Shown here one piece after another: positions 16,110 through 24,889 of a stretch of DNA of 64,000 nucleotides. The notes beneath the pieces were generated by a model that saw nothing but the letters and a program-made list of their open reading frames with translations, searched no databases and was not told where the DNA came from. The position numbers and the translations under genes were made by a program. The stretch's first letter is position 1; every line of letters starts with the position of its first letter. Source of the DNA: Nonomuraea sp. NBC_00507. Lineage in GTDB: Bacteria > Actinomycetota > Actinomycetes > Streptosporangiales > Streptosporangiaceae. Location: the NCBI RefSeq assembly GCF_036013525.1, contig NZ_CP107853.1, positions 8,060,001 through 8,124,000 on the forward strand, given 5' to 3'.

Positions 16110-17059
16110 GGACCGCGGGTTTGCGGCGCTGCAGGCGCCGGGCCGGGTTGGTGGCCAGCAGTTCCTGGCGCCGGGCCCAGGTGGTGAAGGAGCACAGTGC
16201 CGACAGGTGCCGGTTCAGGTGGCGGCGGCCGCGCTCTTCCGGCGGTCCATCACCGCTGCGTAGTGCTCGGGGGCCAGGGCGGCGACGGGATGGGCCGGGC
16301 CGGTCACGATGGTCAGCCGGGTGAGGGCCTCGGCGTAGCCGGTGCGGGTGGTGGCCGCGGTGATGGAGTCCAGGAAGCGCTCGACCGCCGGCCCGACCCC
16401 AGCCGCGCTCGTCGCGCCGGAGGCCGAGTCGGGGACGGAGCCGGGCCGGCCACGACGGACACGGGCGACCTCCTGCCCAGGCGATGTGACACATAGTCGC
16501 ATCAGGGCGGGCGCGGTCTGATTGGTGGTGTTCGGCGGCGGCGGCCCTTAAGCTCGTGGAAGGTCTCGATCCGGTCGACCACGTTCTTGACGGTGCGCAC
16601 CTGGGCGGCGGCCAGGGCCCGCACTTGCGGGGTGGGCAGCGGCAGCGCGGCGACCTTCTTGGTTGGGTCGCCGTGGCGGAGCAGCCGTCGGGGGCGTGCG
16701 CGGTAATCCAGGTGAACAGTGCCGACAAGTGGGCCAGGTGGTTGTTGACGGTCGCGGCGGCCATCGGCGCCGCCTTGCCGTCGCGGCCGCGGTTGCCGGC
16801 GGCGGCCAGATGGTCGCGCCCGGCGGTGACTTCGCGCGGGGTGACGGCCGAGAGCCGGTCGTGGCCGAGACTGTCGGCGATCCAGGCGCCGAAGCGCTCC
16901 AGATGCCGGGAGATCTTGGCGGCGACCTCCGCCGCGATGGCCTCCGTGGCAACCTCGATGCTGCTGACACTGGCCCAAGGCGAGCAACTGCCACAGAACC
17001 GCGTCGAGCAGGTCCAGCACCTTGCGCCGGAACTCGGGCGGGTAGCCCCGTCGTCCCAT
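16110..17059 (-). pseudogene. Decayed integrase fragments behind an IS3 orfA start
   Basis: Read leftward, MGRRGYPPEFRRKVLDLLDA at 17059 is the start of an IS3-type orfA. Within 60 bp, and in another frame, it passes into the N-terminal domain of a tyrosine recombinase (VNNHLAHLSALFTWITAHAP). A further shift gives TKKVAALPLPTPQVRALA near 16670. A second integrase-like fragment (VERFLDSITAATTRTGYAEA near 16390, then HLSALCSFTTWARRQELLATNPARR near 16210) follows in two frames. No catalytic R-H-R-Y set is present. This is a composite remnant, not a gene. Confidence 0.72.
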
Positions 17060-17453
17060 GCCACTTTCCTCTCATCAAGCGGCACAAGAATCCAGCCCCA
17101 CCTCCACTCAACCCGGGACACACCAAAGTCTCCACCGAACCCGGGGCGATTCACTACTGCTTCTCCTGTGTAACGCATGGAGGGTGGAGATGTCCGCTAC
17201 CTGCAGGGCCGGCGTCCCCACCACCGCCACCACGCCCGCAGACCGACCGGACGAGCAGCGGTCCGCCCGCACATCGTTTCCTTGAGGCGAGTTGCCTTGA
17301 GTCAGCGATCCTCACGCACCTACCAGCGCTCGCTCCCATCTCCCCGTGTCGGGCCAGGCTGATCATCGCCCGTTGGAGTGCGCAAGTCCGGCATGGGATC
17401 TACACCGATCTCGCGCACACCCCGGCTACATCCGCCACGGCCGTCCAGGAGAA
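17060..17453. other. Gene-free stretch next to the integrase ruin
   Basis: No frame here resembles a known protein or has a ribosome site. It is probably old mobile-element debris between the IS3 fragment and the TetR gene. Confidence 0.4.
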
Positions 17454-18146
17454 CTACTTGGATCGTCCGGTTCCAGTGCCGGAACGCCCTCGCGGTGCGG
17501 TGGCGAGGGCCGGCCAAAGTACGGCCACGACGCTTTCGGGAAGCTCCTCCTTCGGCTCGCCGGAGTAGAACGCGGCGAAGTAACTGCCGAAGCACATCAT
17601 CGCGATCGTGCGGGTATCGATGTCGGCGTTGACCGCGTGGCGTTCCTGCAGTTGCTTCAGCACCTCCTCCACCAAGGCGACGCGAGGCTCGACACCGCGC
17701 TCGCGCAGAATCTCAAGCAGCTCCGGGGTGCGGGGTGCCTCGCCGGCGAAGTTGCCCATCAGCACCATGGCGTCGGGATTGAAGTACGCGGGGTCGAGTC
17801 GGCGGACGGCTTCGACGAGCGCGTCTCGAGGGTCCAACTCGGAAAGGTCGACGGTGTATGTCTCGCGCTGCTTGCGAAACCCATAATCGAGCGCGTCCAT
17901 CACCAGGTCGAACTTGTTCTTCCAGCGGCGATAGAGCGTGGGTCGGGTCACCTTGGCGTCGGCGACGATGTCACCGATCGTCATCCTCGAGTAGCCGTCG
18001 CGTACGAGCCGCTCGCGAGTGGCCCGGATGATGGCTTCGTCGATGGCCGTGTCGCGAGGCCGGCCTCCCTGATGCGTACGTTCGGTCTCGCCTGTCGTGC
18101 CATTGCCGCCACGTTGTTCGCCCTGCGGTTGTCGTCCTCGGACCAT
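17454..18146 (-). CDS. TetR/AcrR-family transcriptional regulator
   Basis: 230 residues. The N-terminal helix-turn-helix near residues 38-80 (TRERLVRDGYSRMTIGDIVADAKVTRPTLYRRWKN) matches TetR, followed by an all-helical ligand domain. The C-terminal 15 residues are Arg/Gly-rich. Upstream (18192-18267) are two sites with identical TTACAG-N7-CTGTAA half-sites, almost certainly its operators, so it should repress itself and whatever lies to the right. That position now holds a truncated kinase, so the original target may have been lost. Confidence 0.88.
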   Translation of the reverse strand: MVRGRQPQGEQRGGNGTTGETERTHQGGRPRDTAIDEAIIRATRERLVRDGYSRMTIGDIVADAKVTRPTLYRRWKNKFDLVMDALDYGFRKQRETYTVDLSELDPRDALVEAVRRLDPAYFNPDAMVLMGNFAGEAPRTPELLEILRERGVEPRVALVEEVLKQLQERHAVNADIDTRTIAMMCFGSYFAAFYSGEPKEELPESVVAVLWPALATAPRGRSGTGTGRSK

Positions 18147-18191
18147 GGCTCACCTCGCGGATGACGGCTGGGCCCATGCCGTACGAGATAC

Positions 18192-18212
18192 GTTACAGAT
18201 CGTAACTGTAAC
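18192..18212. promoter_or_regulatory. TetR operator 1
   Basis: GTTACAG-ATCGTAA-CTGTAAC, perfect 7-bp arms with a 7-bp spacer, 46 bp upstream of the TetR gene. Confidence 0.72.
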
Positions 18213-18248
18213 ACAAACACGGCTACTGAAAGGTTGGGGAATATTACA

Positions 18249-18267
18249 TTACAGTCATTTGCTGTAA
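18249..18267. promoter_or_regulatory. TetR operator 2
   Basis: TTACAG-TCATTTG-CTGTAA, the same half-sites and spacer as operator 1, 36 bp further out in an A/T-rich patch. Confidence 0.7.
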
Positions 18268-18397
18268 CGTAAGTGCGAGCGGAGGGAGGCTCGGCCGTCC
18301 ACAAGACGTTGCCTCGCGGGTTCGGCTTCACCGCCGACGCCACGGTGAGCCCGCACATCAAGACCAAGAACTCCCGACACCTGAAGGGAAAGCAGCC

Positions 18398-19249
18398 ATG
18401 AGTGCTACAGACAGACTTGCTCAGCTCGAGGCGATCAGGGCCCAGATCTCCCAGATCACGGTGAGCGACCTCAGCCTGCGTGTTCCCGTACCGCCGGGCG
18501 ACGACGAGATCACCCGGCTCGCCACCACCACGAACCAGACCCTCAGCCAGCTCGACGGCGCGGTGGAGCAGCTACGCCAGTTCGCCTCCACGACCAGCCA
18601 CGAGCTGCGCACCCCTATCGCCGGGCTGCGCACGCAACTGGAGGAGGCGTTGCTCTACCCCGACGACGTCGACGCCCGACAAACGCTCCAGACGGCGCTG
18701 ACCACCGCCGACCGGCTGGAGGCGATCGTCAATGACCTGCTGCTGGCCCGACTCCGGGCCGCCGACCCGCGCCCCCCGGAGAAGATCGACCTCGGAGAGC
18801 TCGTCACCGCCGAGGTGAGCGCGCAGTCCAAGTCCGTGCCGATGAACGTCCACGCACCTGCCGGGGTGGAGATCCACGGCTTCCGCATGCAGCTGATCCG
18901 CGTGCTGGGCAACCTCCTGGCCAACGCGCAGCGGCACGCCGAATCCTCTGTCGAGGTCACTGTCGAGCCGGCCGACGACGGGGTCGCGGTCGCGGTGACC
19001 GACGATGGGCCCGGCATCCCGCTCGCGCACCGCGAACGCGTCTTCGAACGCTTCGTCCGCCTCGACGACGGCCACCGCCGCGATCCCGGCGGAAGCGGGC
19101 TCGGCCTGGCCATCTCCCGCGACATCGCGCACGCCCACCACGGCACCCTCACGGTCGAGGACTCGCCACGTGGAGCGAGGTTCGTGCTGGGGCTGCCGCT
19201 CATCAGCGGATATCCCACAACACCAGCGAAACGAACGGTACGGGCATGA
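18398..19249 (+). pseudogene. Sensor histidine kinase lacking its membrane sensor half
   Basis: The 283-residue frame starts within the HAMP domain (QITVSDLSLRVPVPPGDDE near residue 17). It keeps the HisKA box (SHELRTPIAG, His near residue 67) and HATPase N, G1 and G2 motifs (NLLANAQRH, DDGPGIP, GSGLGLAIS), ending just after VLGLPL. No transmembrane segments or response regulator are present, and the last 15 residues read into unrelated DNA. A deletion probably joined a late internal start to foreign upstream DNA. It could still be made as a soluble kinase (AAGGGAAAG precedes ATG 18398). Confidence 0.68.
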
Positions 19250-19255
19250 TGCCCG

Positions 19256-19612
19256 GTGCTGAACCAGCACGGAGAAGCTGAGGGTCAGGCCGTCGGTGAT
19301 GACGGGCAGCTTGAATTCCACCGGACCGGTGGGCCGCTTCCGCAAGACCACATCGTGACGGAAACCGGTCAGCAGGGCGGTAATCACCAGGTCGGCGCCT
19401 GGCAGACAGGCGGCGCCCTCGTAGACGGCCTTGTTGCCCTCGATCCGCGGCGTCGGCAGCGCGGTGGGCCAACTCAAAGCGAAGGACTTGCCGTCCTCGC
19501 GGGTCAGCTTGGCCCACAGCCCAAGTACGGCTGGAAGGGGCAGCCGGTGGATATCGAGCAACGCGACCTGCGGAAACGCCGAAGATCGCATTATCGCACC
19601 GGGCTTATCCCA
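19256..19612 (-). pseudogene. RHS/polymorphic-toxin-type N-terminal fragment
   Basis: An internal frame without its own start or end reads FALSWPTALPTPRIEGNKAV, then LPGADLVITALLTGFRHDVV and RPTGPVEFKLPVITDGLTLS. This is the recurring N-terminal pattern of secreted actinomycete RHS-repeat proteins (wedge-like domain before the YD repeats), by recall of the family. About 120 residues survive, cut at both sides. Confidence 0.5.
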
Positions 19613-20603
19613 CCATGTTCGAGCCGGAACCCTAGCGCACCCCGCCGCGACCAGGGGACTGTCCCCTTCACCGTTACTTGGTCTGCGCCCCATTTAGGTA
19701 GCAGACCGGTCCAGCAACACCCAAGGACGATCAGATCAGGTCGGCACGCGGCCAACGCCAGGCGAAATGCCCCCGAAGTGGCCCATTTCGGGGAAGTCTC
19801 CGCCCGCATCCCCGGTTGGGGAACTTTGAAACTTAAATGAATGCGCATACGCCGGTCCACGTCCGACCGGCACACCATGAACGGGGAGATGTCATGTCCA
19901 TCCAGCACTACCTGCCCATCACGCTCGGCACGATCGGCTCGGACAGCGATTTGCCGCGCCGGCGAGGCCCCAGCTCCAGGCGCCGCCGCCGCAGCCGAAC
20001 TCGTCGATGAACGGTTGTCCCTCGGCACCCTCGCCAGCATGTGGGCGAGGATGCCGAAGCATTTTCCCAGCGGGCCCAGGCCCCCGCTGAGCATGGACGA
20101 TGCCCTTGACCACGTGGACTCCGTGGCACGCGCGAGGGGCGGCCGGCCTGTGACCTGGCGACCGTCCAGGCTCCCGCTGCGGCCACCGCGGGCACGCCAT
20201 CCCGGCCCGCTAGCGGTTGGCGGCAGGGGGAAGAGCTGTTCGGCGTGCTCCTCCTGGCGCACCTGCTCGGCGTCGATCTCCATCCACAGCTGCTGCTCGA
20301 GATAGTCGCCGCAGTCAGAGGTGTGGAGCTGGTGGACGGTTACCCCGTCTTCCACCCACATCATGACAACCATGTCGTCGTGCCGGTAAGCCCCGGGGCG
20401 CGGGCCACTTTGGGGTTGTCATGGTGGCGGTCCATCATCGCTACGCGAACGTGCAGGGCCGGGGGCTGTTTCACAGGCGACCAATGAAACACCGCCCTGT
20501 CGAATGAAGTACGACGCGTCGTCGGTGTGAGCGTGCACGCTGGCTCGCTTCCGGGGCTGTCTGCGTAGATCCCGAGCTCGGATGACTACGCTGGATCCGC
20601 AAG
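19613..20603. other. About 1 kb of unresolved, probably decayed DNA
   Basis: No intact gene. On the plus strand a start behind GGGGAG near 19891 gives MSIQHYLPITLGTIGSDSD, which then seems to shift into ELVDERLSLGTLASMWARMP near 20005. On the minus strand about 20250-20373 gives an ordinary-looking segment (MWVEDGVTVHQLHTSDCGDY) of unknown identity. Both look like fragments. Confidence 0.3.
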
Positions 20604-21515
20604 ATGGAGGAGGTCGCGATCTGTATGGGCAACGAGAACGCGCCTGGACGGTCTGAGCACGAGGACACGCTCGGAGCCGGATGGGAGAGGCATCGGCCCG
20701 CGGTTTTCGGCGTGGCCTACCGGTTGCTGGGCAGTGTGGCCGATGCCGAGGACGTGACCCAGGACGTGTGGCTGCGGGCGGCCGGCACAGATCAGCAGGA
20801 CATCGATGATCTGCGGGCCTGGCTGGTGACGGTGGCCGCACGGCGGTCGTACGACATTCTCAAGAGTGCCCGTTTCCGCCGGGAGACCTATGTCGGGCCG
20901 TGGCTGCCGGAACCGCTGCTGACGGGGCCGGACGCATCCGAGCCGGTCCTCGTCGATGAGTCCGTCGGCTCAGCGATGCTGCTGATCATGGAGGAGTTGA
21001 GCCCGCCGGAGCGGGTGGCCTTCGTCCTGCACGATGTCTTCGGTCTCGAGTTCGTCCGGATCGCCGAAGTGCTGGATGTCTCCGTGCCGGGTGCCCGGCA
21101 GTTGGCCTCGCGGGCGCGGCGGCGGGTGACCGACGCGAAGCAGTCTTCGCCGCAGGCGTCGAAGGCGGAGCGCGAACGTGTGCTGGCGGCCTTTCGCGCC
21201 GCCTACGAGGCCGGGGATCTGGCTGGCCTGGTCAAACTGCTGCACCCGGACGCCGTCTACGTCACCGATGGCGGCGGCGAGGTCGCCGCGATGCGCAAGC
21301 CCATCTATGGTGGTGAACGCGTCGCTGAGGTGATGGTGCGCGTGGGCCGCCAGTGGCGTCCGGACCGCATCGACCTCGTCGAGGTCGGCGGCGAGCTCGC
21401 CCTGGTGTGCCACCGGGAGGGCCGTGTCTACTCCGTGGACACGCTGCAGATCACAGACGGTCTGATCGCCGCGTACCGCAGGGTCATCAACCCGGACAAG
21501 CTTTCTCACGTCTGA
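20604..21515 (+). CDS. Second ECF41-group sigma factor (SigJ-like)
   Basis: 303 residues from ATG 20604 (a second ATG at 20625 sits behind GGAGGAGG and may be the true start). Region 2 (RLLGSVADAEDVTQDVWLRA) and region 4 (LSPPERVAFVLHDVFGLEF) are intact. The C-terminal SnoaL-like domain has DGGG and ends NPDKLSHV, the ECF41 signature. No obvious TGTCACA promoter lies before it. One lies directly after it, driving an oxidoreductase, the typical ECF41 target class. It is clearly paralogous to the factor at 14970. Confidence 0.9.
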   Translation: MEEVAICMGNENAPGRSEHEDTLGAGWERHRPAVFGVAYRLLGSVADAEDVTQDVWLRAAGTDQQDIDDLRAWLVTVAARRSYDILKSARFRRETYVGPWLPEPLLTGPDASEPVLVDESVGSAMLLIMEELSPPERVAFVLHDVFGLEFVRIAEVLDVSVPGARQLASRARRRVTDAKQSSPQASKAERERVLAAFRAAYEAGDLAGLVKLLHPDAVYVTDGGGEVAAMRKPIYGGERVAEVMVRVGRQWRPDRIDLVEVGGELALVCHREGRVYSVDTLQITDGLIAAYRRVINPDKLSHV

Positions 21516-21517
21516 GC

Positions 21518-21544
21518 TGTCACAACCCGAGGGGCCACCTCGTC
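21518..21544 (+). promoter_or_regulatory. ECF41 promoter of the oxidoreductase operon
   Basis: TGTCACA (21518-21524), 16 bp, CGTC (21541-21544): the published ECF41 consensus with the right spacing, just after the stop of the sigma gene. Confidence 0.75.
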
Positions 21545-21712
21545 TCCCTGATGAGAACCCAAAAGGAACAGACGAAGGAACGCTCGTGAGCGGATGAGAT
21601 CGATCATGCCGGACGGCACGCGTCCACCTGCTGCGTTCCTCCGACGAGCCGCGATGAGCCCTGCGTGTGAACGGGCTGCGCGCTCGAGCGCCCCTCCCCA
21701 GGAAGGATCTTT

Positions 21713-22633
21713 GTGCAAGCCATCACTGTCCGAGACCGTGAAGCCGGTCTCGCCGGGCTGTCCCTGTCGGACATGCCCTACCCCCACGCGGCCGAGAACG
21801 ACGTCATCGTGCGAGTGCACGCCGCGGGCTTCACCCCTGGAGAGCTGGACTGGCCGGCCACGTGGACCGATCGCGCAGGCCGCGACCGGACGCCGAGCGT
21901 GCCCGGGCACGAGTTGTCGGGTGTCGTCGAAGAGCTGGGGTTCGGCACGACCGGCTTGAGTGTCGGCCAGCGGGTGTTCGGCCTGGCTGACTGGACCCGC
22001 AACGGCTCGCTCGCCGAGTACACCGCGGTGGAGGCCCGCAATCTCGCGCCGCTGCCGGCGGACGTCGACCACACCCTGGCCGCCGCACTGCCGATCTCCG
22101 GCCTGACCGCCTGGCAGGGCTTGTTCGACCACGGCCGCCTGACCACAGGCCAGACCGTCCTGATCCATGGCGCCGTGGGCGGCGTCGGCTCGATCGCGGT
22201 ACAGCTCGCCCGCGAGGCCGGCGCCCGTGTCATCGGCACCGGCCGGTCCGCCGACCGGGACAGGGCGCTTGCACTGGGCGCCGACACCTTCCTGGACCTG
22301 CAGACGGAGAAGCTGGACGACGTCGGCGAGGCCGACGTCGTCTTCGATGTGATCGGCGGAGACATTCTTGACCGATCGGCCGCCCTGGTCCGGGCCGGCG
22401 GCACGCTCGTCACCATCACCCTGCCGCCCAAGGTTCAGCCCAAGGCCGGGCGGGCGGTCTTCTTCGTCGTCGAACCCGACCGCGCCCGGCTCACCGAGCT
22501 CGCCACGCGACTGAGGGACGGCCGGCTCAAGCCGGTCGTCGGCGCCGTACGGCCGCTCGCCGAAGCACCCGCCGCGTTCGCCCCCGCCACGCGCACCCGG
22601 GGCAAGACGATCATCCGCGTCACAGAAGACTGA
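21713..22633 (+). CDS. Zinc-free MDR-type NADP-dependent oxidoreductase (quinone-reductase-like)
   Basis: 306 residues from GTG 21713 behind AGGAAGGA. It has a GroES-like N-terminal domain (PGHELSGVVEELG, VGQRVFGLADW) and a Rossmann domain with HGAVGGVGSIAVQLAR near residue 152. Structural-zinc cysteines are absent, as in quinone oxidoreductases and enoyl reductases of the MDR superfamily. The last residues show the RTRGKTIIRV end common to this group. It is the first gene behind the ECF41 promoter; 170 bp of leader hold short frames only, possibly a deleted gene. Confidence 0.88.
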   Translation: MQAITVRDREAGLAGLSLSDMPYPHAAENDVIVRVHAAGFTPGELDWPATWTDRAGRDRTPSVPGHELSGVVEELGFGTTGLSVGQRVFGLADWTRNGSLAEYTAVEARNLAPLPADVDHTLAAALPISGLTAWQGLFDHGRLTTGQTVLIHGAVGGVGSIAVQLAREAGARVIGTGRSADRDRALALGADTFLDLQTEKLDDVGEADVVFDVIGGDILDRSAALVRAGGTLVTITLPPKVQPKAGRAVFFVVEPDRARLTELATRLRDGRLKPVVGAVRPLAEAPAAFAPATRTRGKTIIRVTED

Positions 22634-22647
22634 ACAGGAGACCCAGT

Positions 22648-23112
22648 GTGATCGGCATGCGGATCGCCGGTGGACTGCTGGCCGTCGCCACGCTGACTGC
22701 GGCCACGCCCCGCTCCACCTGGGACCAGCCCGCCCACGCCACGACGCCGACCGCGGCCGTGACATCGAAGCACCCCACCGAAACCCTCAAGCCACTGCTC
22801 CAGCAGAGCCTTCCGAAGGTTAAGGGCAAGACGTTCACCTCGGCGATCGTCGACTTCCCGCCCAACGCACGTGCGAGGCCGCACCGGCACGGCAAAGCGT
22901 TCGTCCACGCCTACGTCCTCGAAGGCACCGTGCGCAGCAAGCTCGCCGGCAAGCCCGTGAGCACGTACCGCCAAGGCGAGAACTGGGTTGAGCAGCCGGG
23001 CGCCCACCACGTCCTCACCGAGAACACCAGCCGGACCAAACGGGCCGAGCTCCTGGTCGTCTTCGTCTCCAACGCCGGAGACAAGCTCAAGCTCGACGAC
23101 CCGAGGGCATGA
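22648..23112 (+). CDS. Exported cupin-domain protein
   Basis: A 154-residue protein with an N-terminal signal segment (MRIAGGLLAVATLTAA). One cupin domain follows, with metal-ligand pattern RPHRHGKAFVHAYVLEG (motif 1) and WVEQPGAHHVLTENTS (motif 2), so a metal-binding beta-barrel is likely. Reaction unknown; such small cupins often act in quinone or antioxidant chemistry. CAGGAG precedes GTG 22648, 14 bp after the oxidoreductase. It is therefore in the ECF41 operon and ends overlapping the next start. Confidence 0.82.
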   Translation: MIGMRIAGGLLAVATLTAATPRSTWDQPAHATTPTAAVTSKHPTETLKPLLQQSLPKVKGKTFTSAIVDFPPNARARPHRHGKAFVHAYVLEGTVRSKLAGKPVSTYRQGENWVEQPGAHHVLTENTSRTKRAELLVVFVSNAGDKLKLDDPRA

Positions 23113-23270
23113 CCACGCAGCGCGTCAATACCGCGCGGCTCAGCGCGGCCGATGTCGACGGGGCCGGTGTGTTCCGGGTGCTCGAGGGGGAAGGCGTCGG
23201 CACGTTCGCGAAGTCCTGGAGGGAACCGCTCGACACCGTGGCCGAGCAACTGGTGAAGGCACATGACTGA
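23109..23270 (+). pseudogene. Transaldolase C-terminal fragment
   Basis: ATG 23109 overlaps the cupin stop and gives 53 residues, of which VFRVLEGEGVGTFAKSW and the following LDTVAEQL match the C-terminal helix of actinobacterial transaldolase. Catalytic Lys and the barrel are missing. It may be translated by coupling but is not an enzyme. Confidence 0.55.
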
Positions 23271-23302
23271 CGTGTTGTCGCAAGGCCATCTGGCCCGGAC
23301 GT

Positions 23303-23600
23303 GACCTCATGCTCAAGGGCCTGCGCCGCGGCGACACCTTAAAGGTCACCCCGGCTCGACCGGCTGTTCTCCTCCATCCAGAATCTCGTCGTCCGCGGCA
23401 CCGAACTCACCAACCGCGGCATCAGACTCCAGGTCATCGAGCAGAACATCGACAGCGAATCCTTCGAAGGCCGCGACCTGTTCGGCATGCTCTCCGCCCT
23501 CGCGGAACTCCAGCGAGACTTCGTCACCGCCACCACCAACCTGCCCGTGGTCACGTCCCGGACCAGCCGCACGGACACGGCCCGGCCGCATGGTCGTCGC
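23303..23600 (+). pseudogene. Serine resolvase/invertase fragment, frameshifted
   Basis: ATG 23309 gives LKGLRRGDTLKVT, then a one-base shift in a run of C residues near 23350 leads into RLDRLFSSIQNLV, NRGIRLQVIEQNIDSES and GMLSALAELQRDF. This is the second half of the catalytic domain of a Tn3-type resolvase. The catalytic serine region and the DNA-binding C-terminus are absent. Confidence 0.7.
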
Positions 23601-23727
23601 CGACCGCCGTAGCGGTGATCGGCGGTGGCCTCGCCACCGATGGTGAAGCATGACCTGATGCTCAGGGTTGGTTGATGTTTCGAGCCCTACACTGGGCGAT
23701 ATAAACGACGCATTAGGGGAGGATTTC

Positions 23728-24198
23728 ATGGAAATGCACCGCATCGGAAAAATAGTGCGCAGTGTGGGGATTTCGACCGTTCGGTATGGACTTGTGATCA
23801 ACCTTCTGGAGATTGGGCGAATAAAATTTGAAGACTACGAGGTAGAAAATATTCGTCCCCTCGTAACCTCAAGCCCCCCGCTCTCATGGCTTATCGCCAG
23901 ATTGGGGGAGAAGAAGGTCGCTAGGTTGATCGGCGTCACTGAAATCGTTCTGGGCTCGTTGATCGGAGCAAAACCGATTGCGCCGAGAGCGTCAGCCCTC
24001 GGCAGCCTCGCCGCCGTCGGCATGTTCGCCACCACCCTCAGCTTCCTGGCTACGACGCCCGAGGCGTGGCAAGAGACAAGCGGGGAACCGAAGCTGTCCC
24101 TCGCGGGGCAGTTCCTGGTGAAGGACGTCGTGCTCCTCGGAGCCTCCTTGCTGACGGCCGCGGACGCCCTGCAAGCCGCCGGTGGCGCGGACCCGTAG
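23728..24198 (+). CDS. DUF417 (YkgB-like) membrane protein
   Basis: 156 residues from ATG 23728 behind GGGGAGGA, with several hydrophobic segments (VRYGLVINLLEI, LIGVTEIVLGSLIGA, LAAVGMFATTLSFLA, LVKDVVLLGASLLTAADAL) as in four-helix DUF417 inner-membrane proteins of unknown function. The first half has unusual A/T-rich codons (ATA, AAA, AAT, GAA, TTT) against the local norm, suggesting recent transfer. The second half returns to high GC. Confidence 0.75.
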   Translation: MEMHRIGKIVRSVGISTVRYGLVINLLEIGRIKFEDYEVENIRPLVTSSPPLSWLIARLGEKKVARLIGVTEIVLGSLIGAKPIAPRASALGSLAAVGMFATTLSFLATTPEAWQETSGEPKLSLAGQFLVKDVVLLGASLLTAADALQAAGGADP

Positions 24199-24227
24199 GA
24201 CGGACCCAGCCATGAGGGATGTGCCGG

Positions 24228-24368
24228 TCATGCCGCCCGGCCGTCCTCACGCCCCAGAATTATCGGAGCGGCTTCGACCACAGTGACCTGTGAACCGAAC
24301 CTGCGGTCGATTGAGGCGAACTCGATGCCCTGGTATCCGCCGCCCACGATCGTAAGCCGTCCGGGCAG
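24228..24368 (-). pseudogene. Pyridine-nucleotide-disulfide oxidoreductase fragment
   Basis: [17 protein letters not shown], then [19 protein letters not shown] is the NAD-binding motif of dihydrolipoamide dehydrogenase/mercuric-reductase-type flavoproteins. Only about 45 residues remain before a stop, with no FAD or redox-cysteine part. Confidence 0.65.
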
Positions 24369-24374
24369 GGGTCG

Positions 24375-24639
24375 TGCCGCTGGGCCGATCGGTCGGAAAC
24401 AAGGCGTCGGGATCGGCACGGACGTACTGGCGGAATGCCAGGGGTGTTCGGCCGATCGGTCGAGCCAGCGCGTCGACGTCCGCGGAGCGACTTGGCCCGT
24501 GCGGAGCGAAGGACAGTCCAACGGCAGAGATGTGCACCGCCATGTCGGGATTGACGACATCGCCAGGATCCAGTGCGGACAGTTCGACCAGTTCTTGATG
24601 CCAATGGCAGCCGGGAGCACTGATGAGCACCACACCCAT
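24375..24639 (-). pseudogene. Possible C-terminal fragment of an NmrA/SDR-type protein
   Basis: A protein-like frame ([20 protein letters not shown], then [20 protein letters not shown]) resembles the end of atypical SDR/NmrA proteins, in a different frame from the adjoining flavoprotein fragment. It overlaps the start of the GH15 gene on the other strand, so at least one of the two is not expressed. Weak call. Confidence 0.3.
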
Positions 24640-24822
24640 CGCCGACCTCGCGTTGGTGTCCGATCGCCATTCCGCCGGCCTGATCAGCCGGGACGGATCG
24701 GCCGAGTGGCTGTGCTTCCCCCGGTTCGACGGGCCGTCCGTCTTCGCCCGCCTGCTGGACGACGAGGCCGGGCACTGGGCGATCCGCCCGGCCGTCCCGT
24801 ATGAGACGACGCGCCGCTACCT
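24623..24822 (+). pseudogene. GH15 glycosidase/trehalase-like gene, 5' part, cut by the Tn3-family transposon
   Basis: Starts [20 protein letters not shown] and runs 66 codons with the GH15 N-terminal pattern (SAEWLCFPRFDGPSVFARLL). It ends exactly at the transposon boundary in the TACCT target copy. Removing the transposon and one TACCT restores the frame across the junction as TRRYL-PQTMVLETTF with the 3' part at 34616. GH15 members in actinomycetes are usually trehalases or glucoamylase-like. Confidence 0.88.
24818..24822 (+). repeat. Target duplication TACCT, left copy
   Basis: Directly abuts the GGGG end of the transposon; repeated at 34616-34620. Confidence 0.9.
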
Positions 24823-24862
24823 GGGGTCGTGGTCATATCTCAACGAGATTTCTCGATAAGCG
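24823..24862 (+). repeat. Tn3-family left inverted repeat (IRL)
   Basis: 40 bp starting GGGGTCGTGGTCATATC; one mismatch to IRR at position 18. Confidence 0.93.
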
Positions 24863-24889
24863 TTGAGCCACAGGTCAGCGAGGTTCTTC

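Noticed and set aside
19591..20373. 260-codon minus-strand frame
   Set aside because: Only the first 40-60 residues look protein-like; the rest is mixed composition and overlaps other fragments, so it was not called as a gene.
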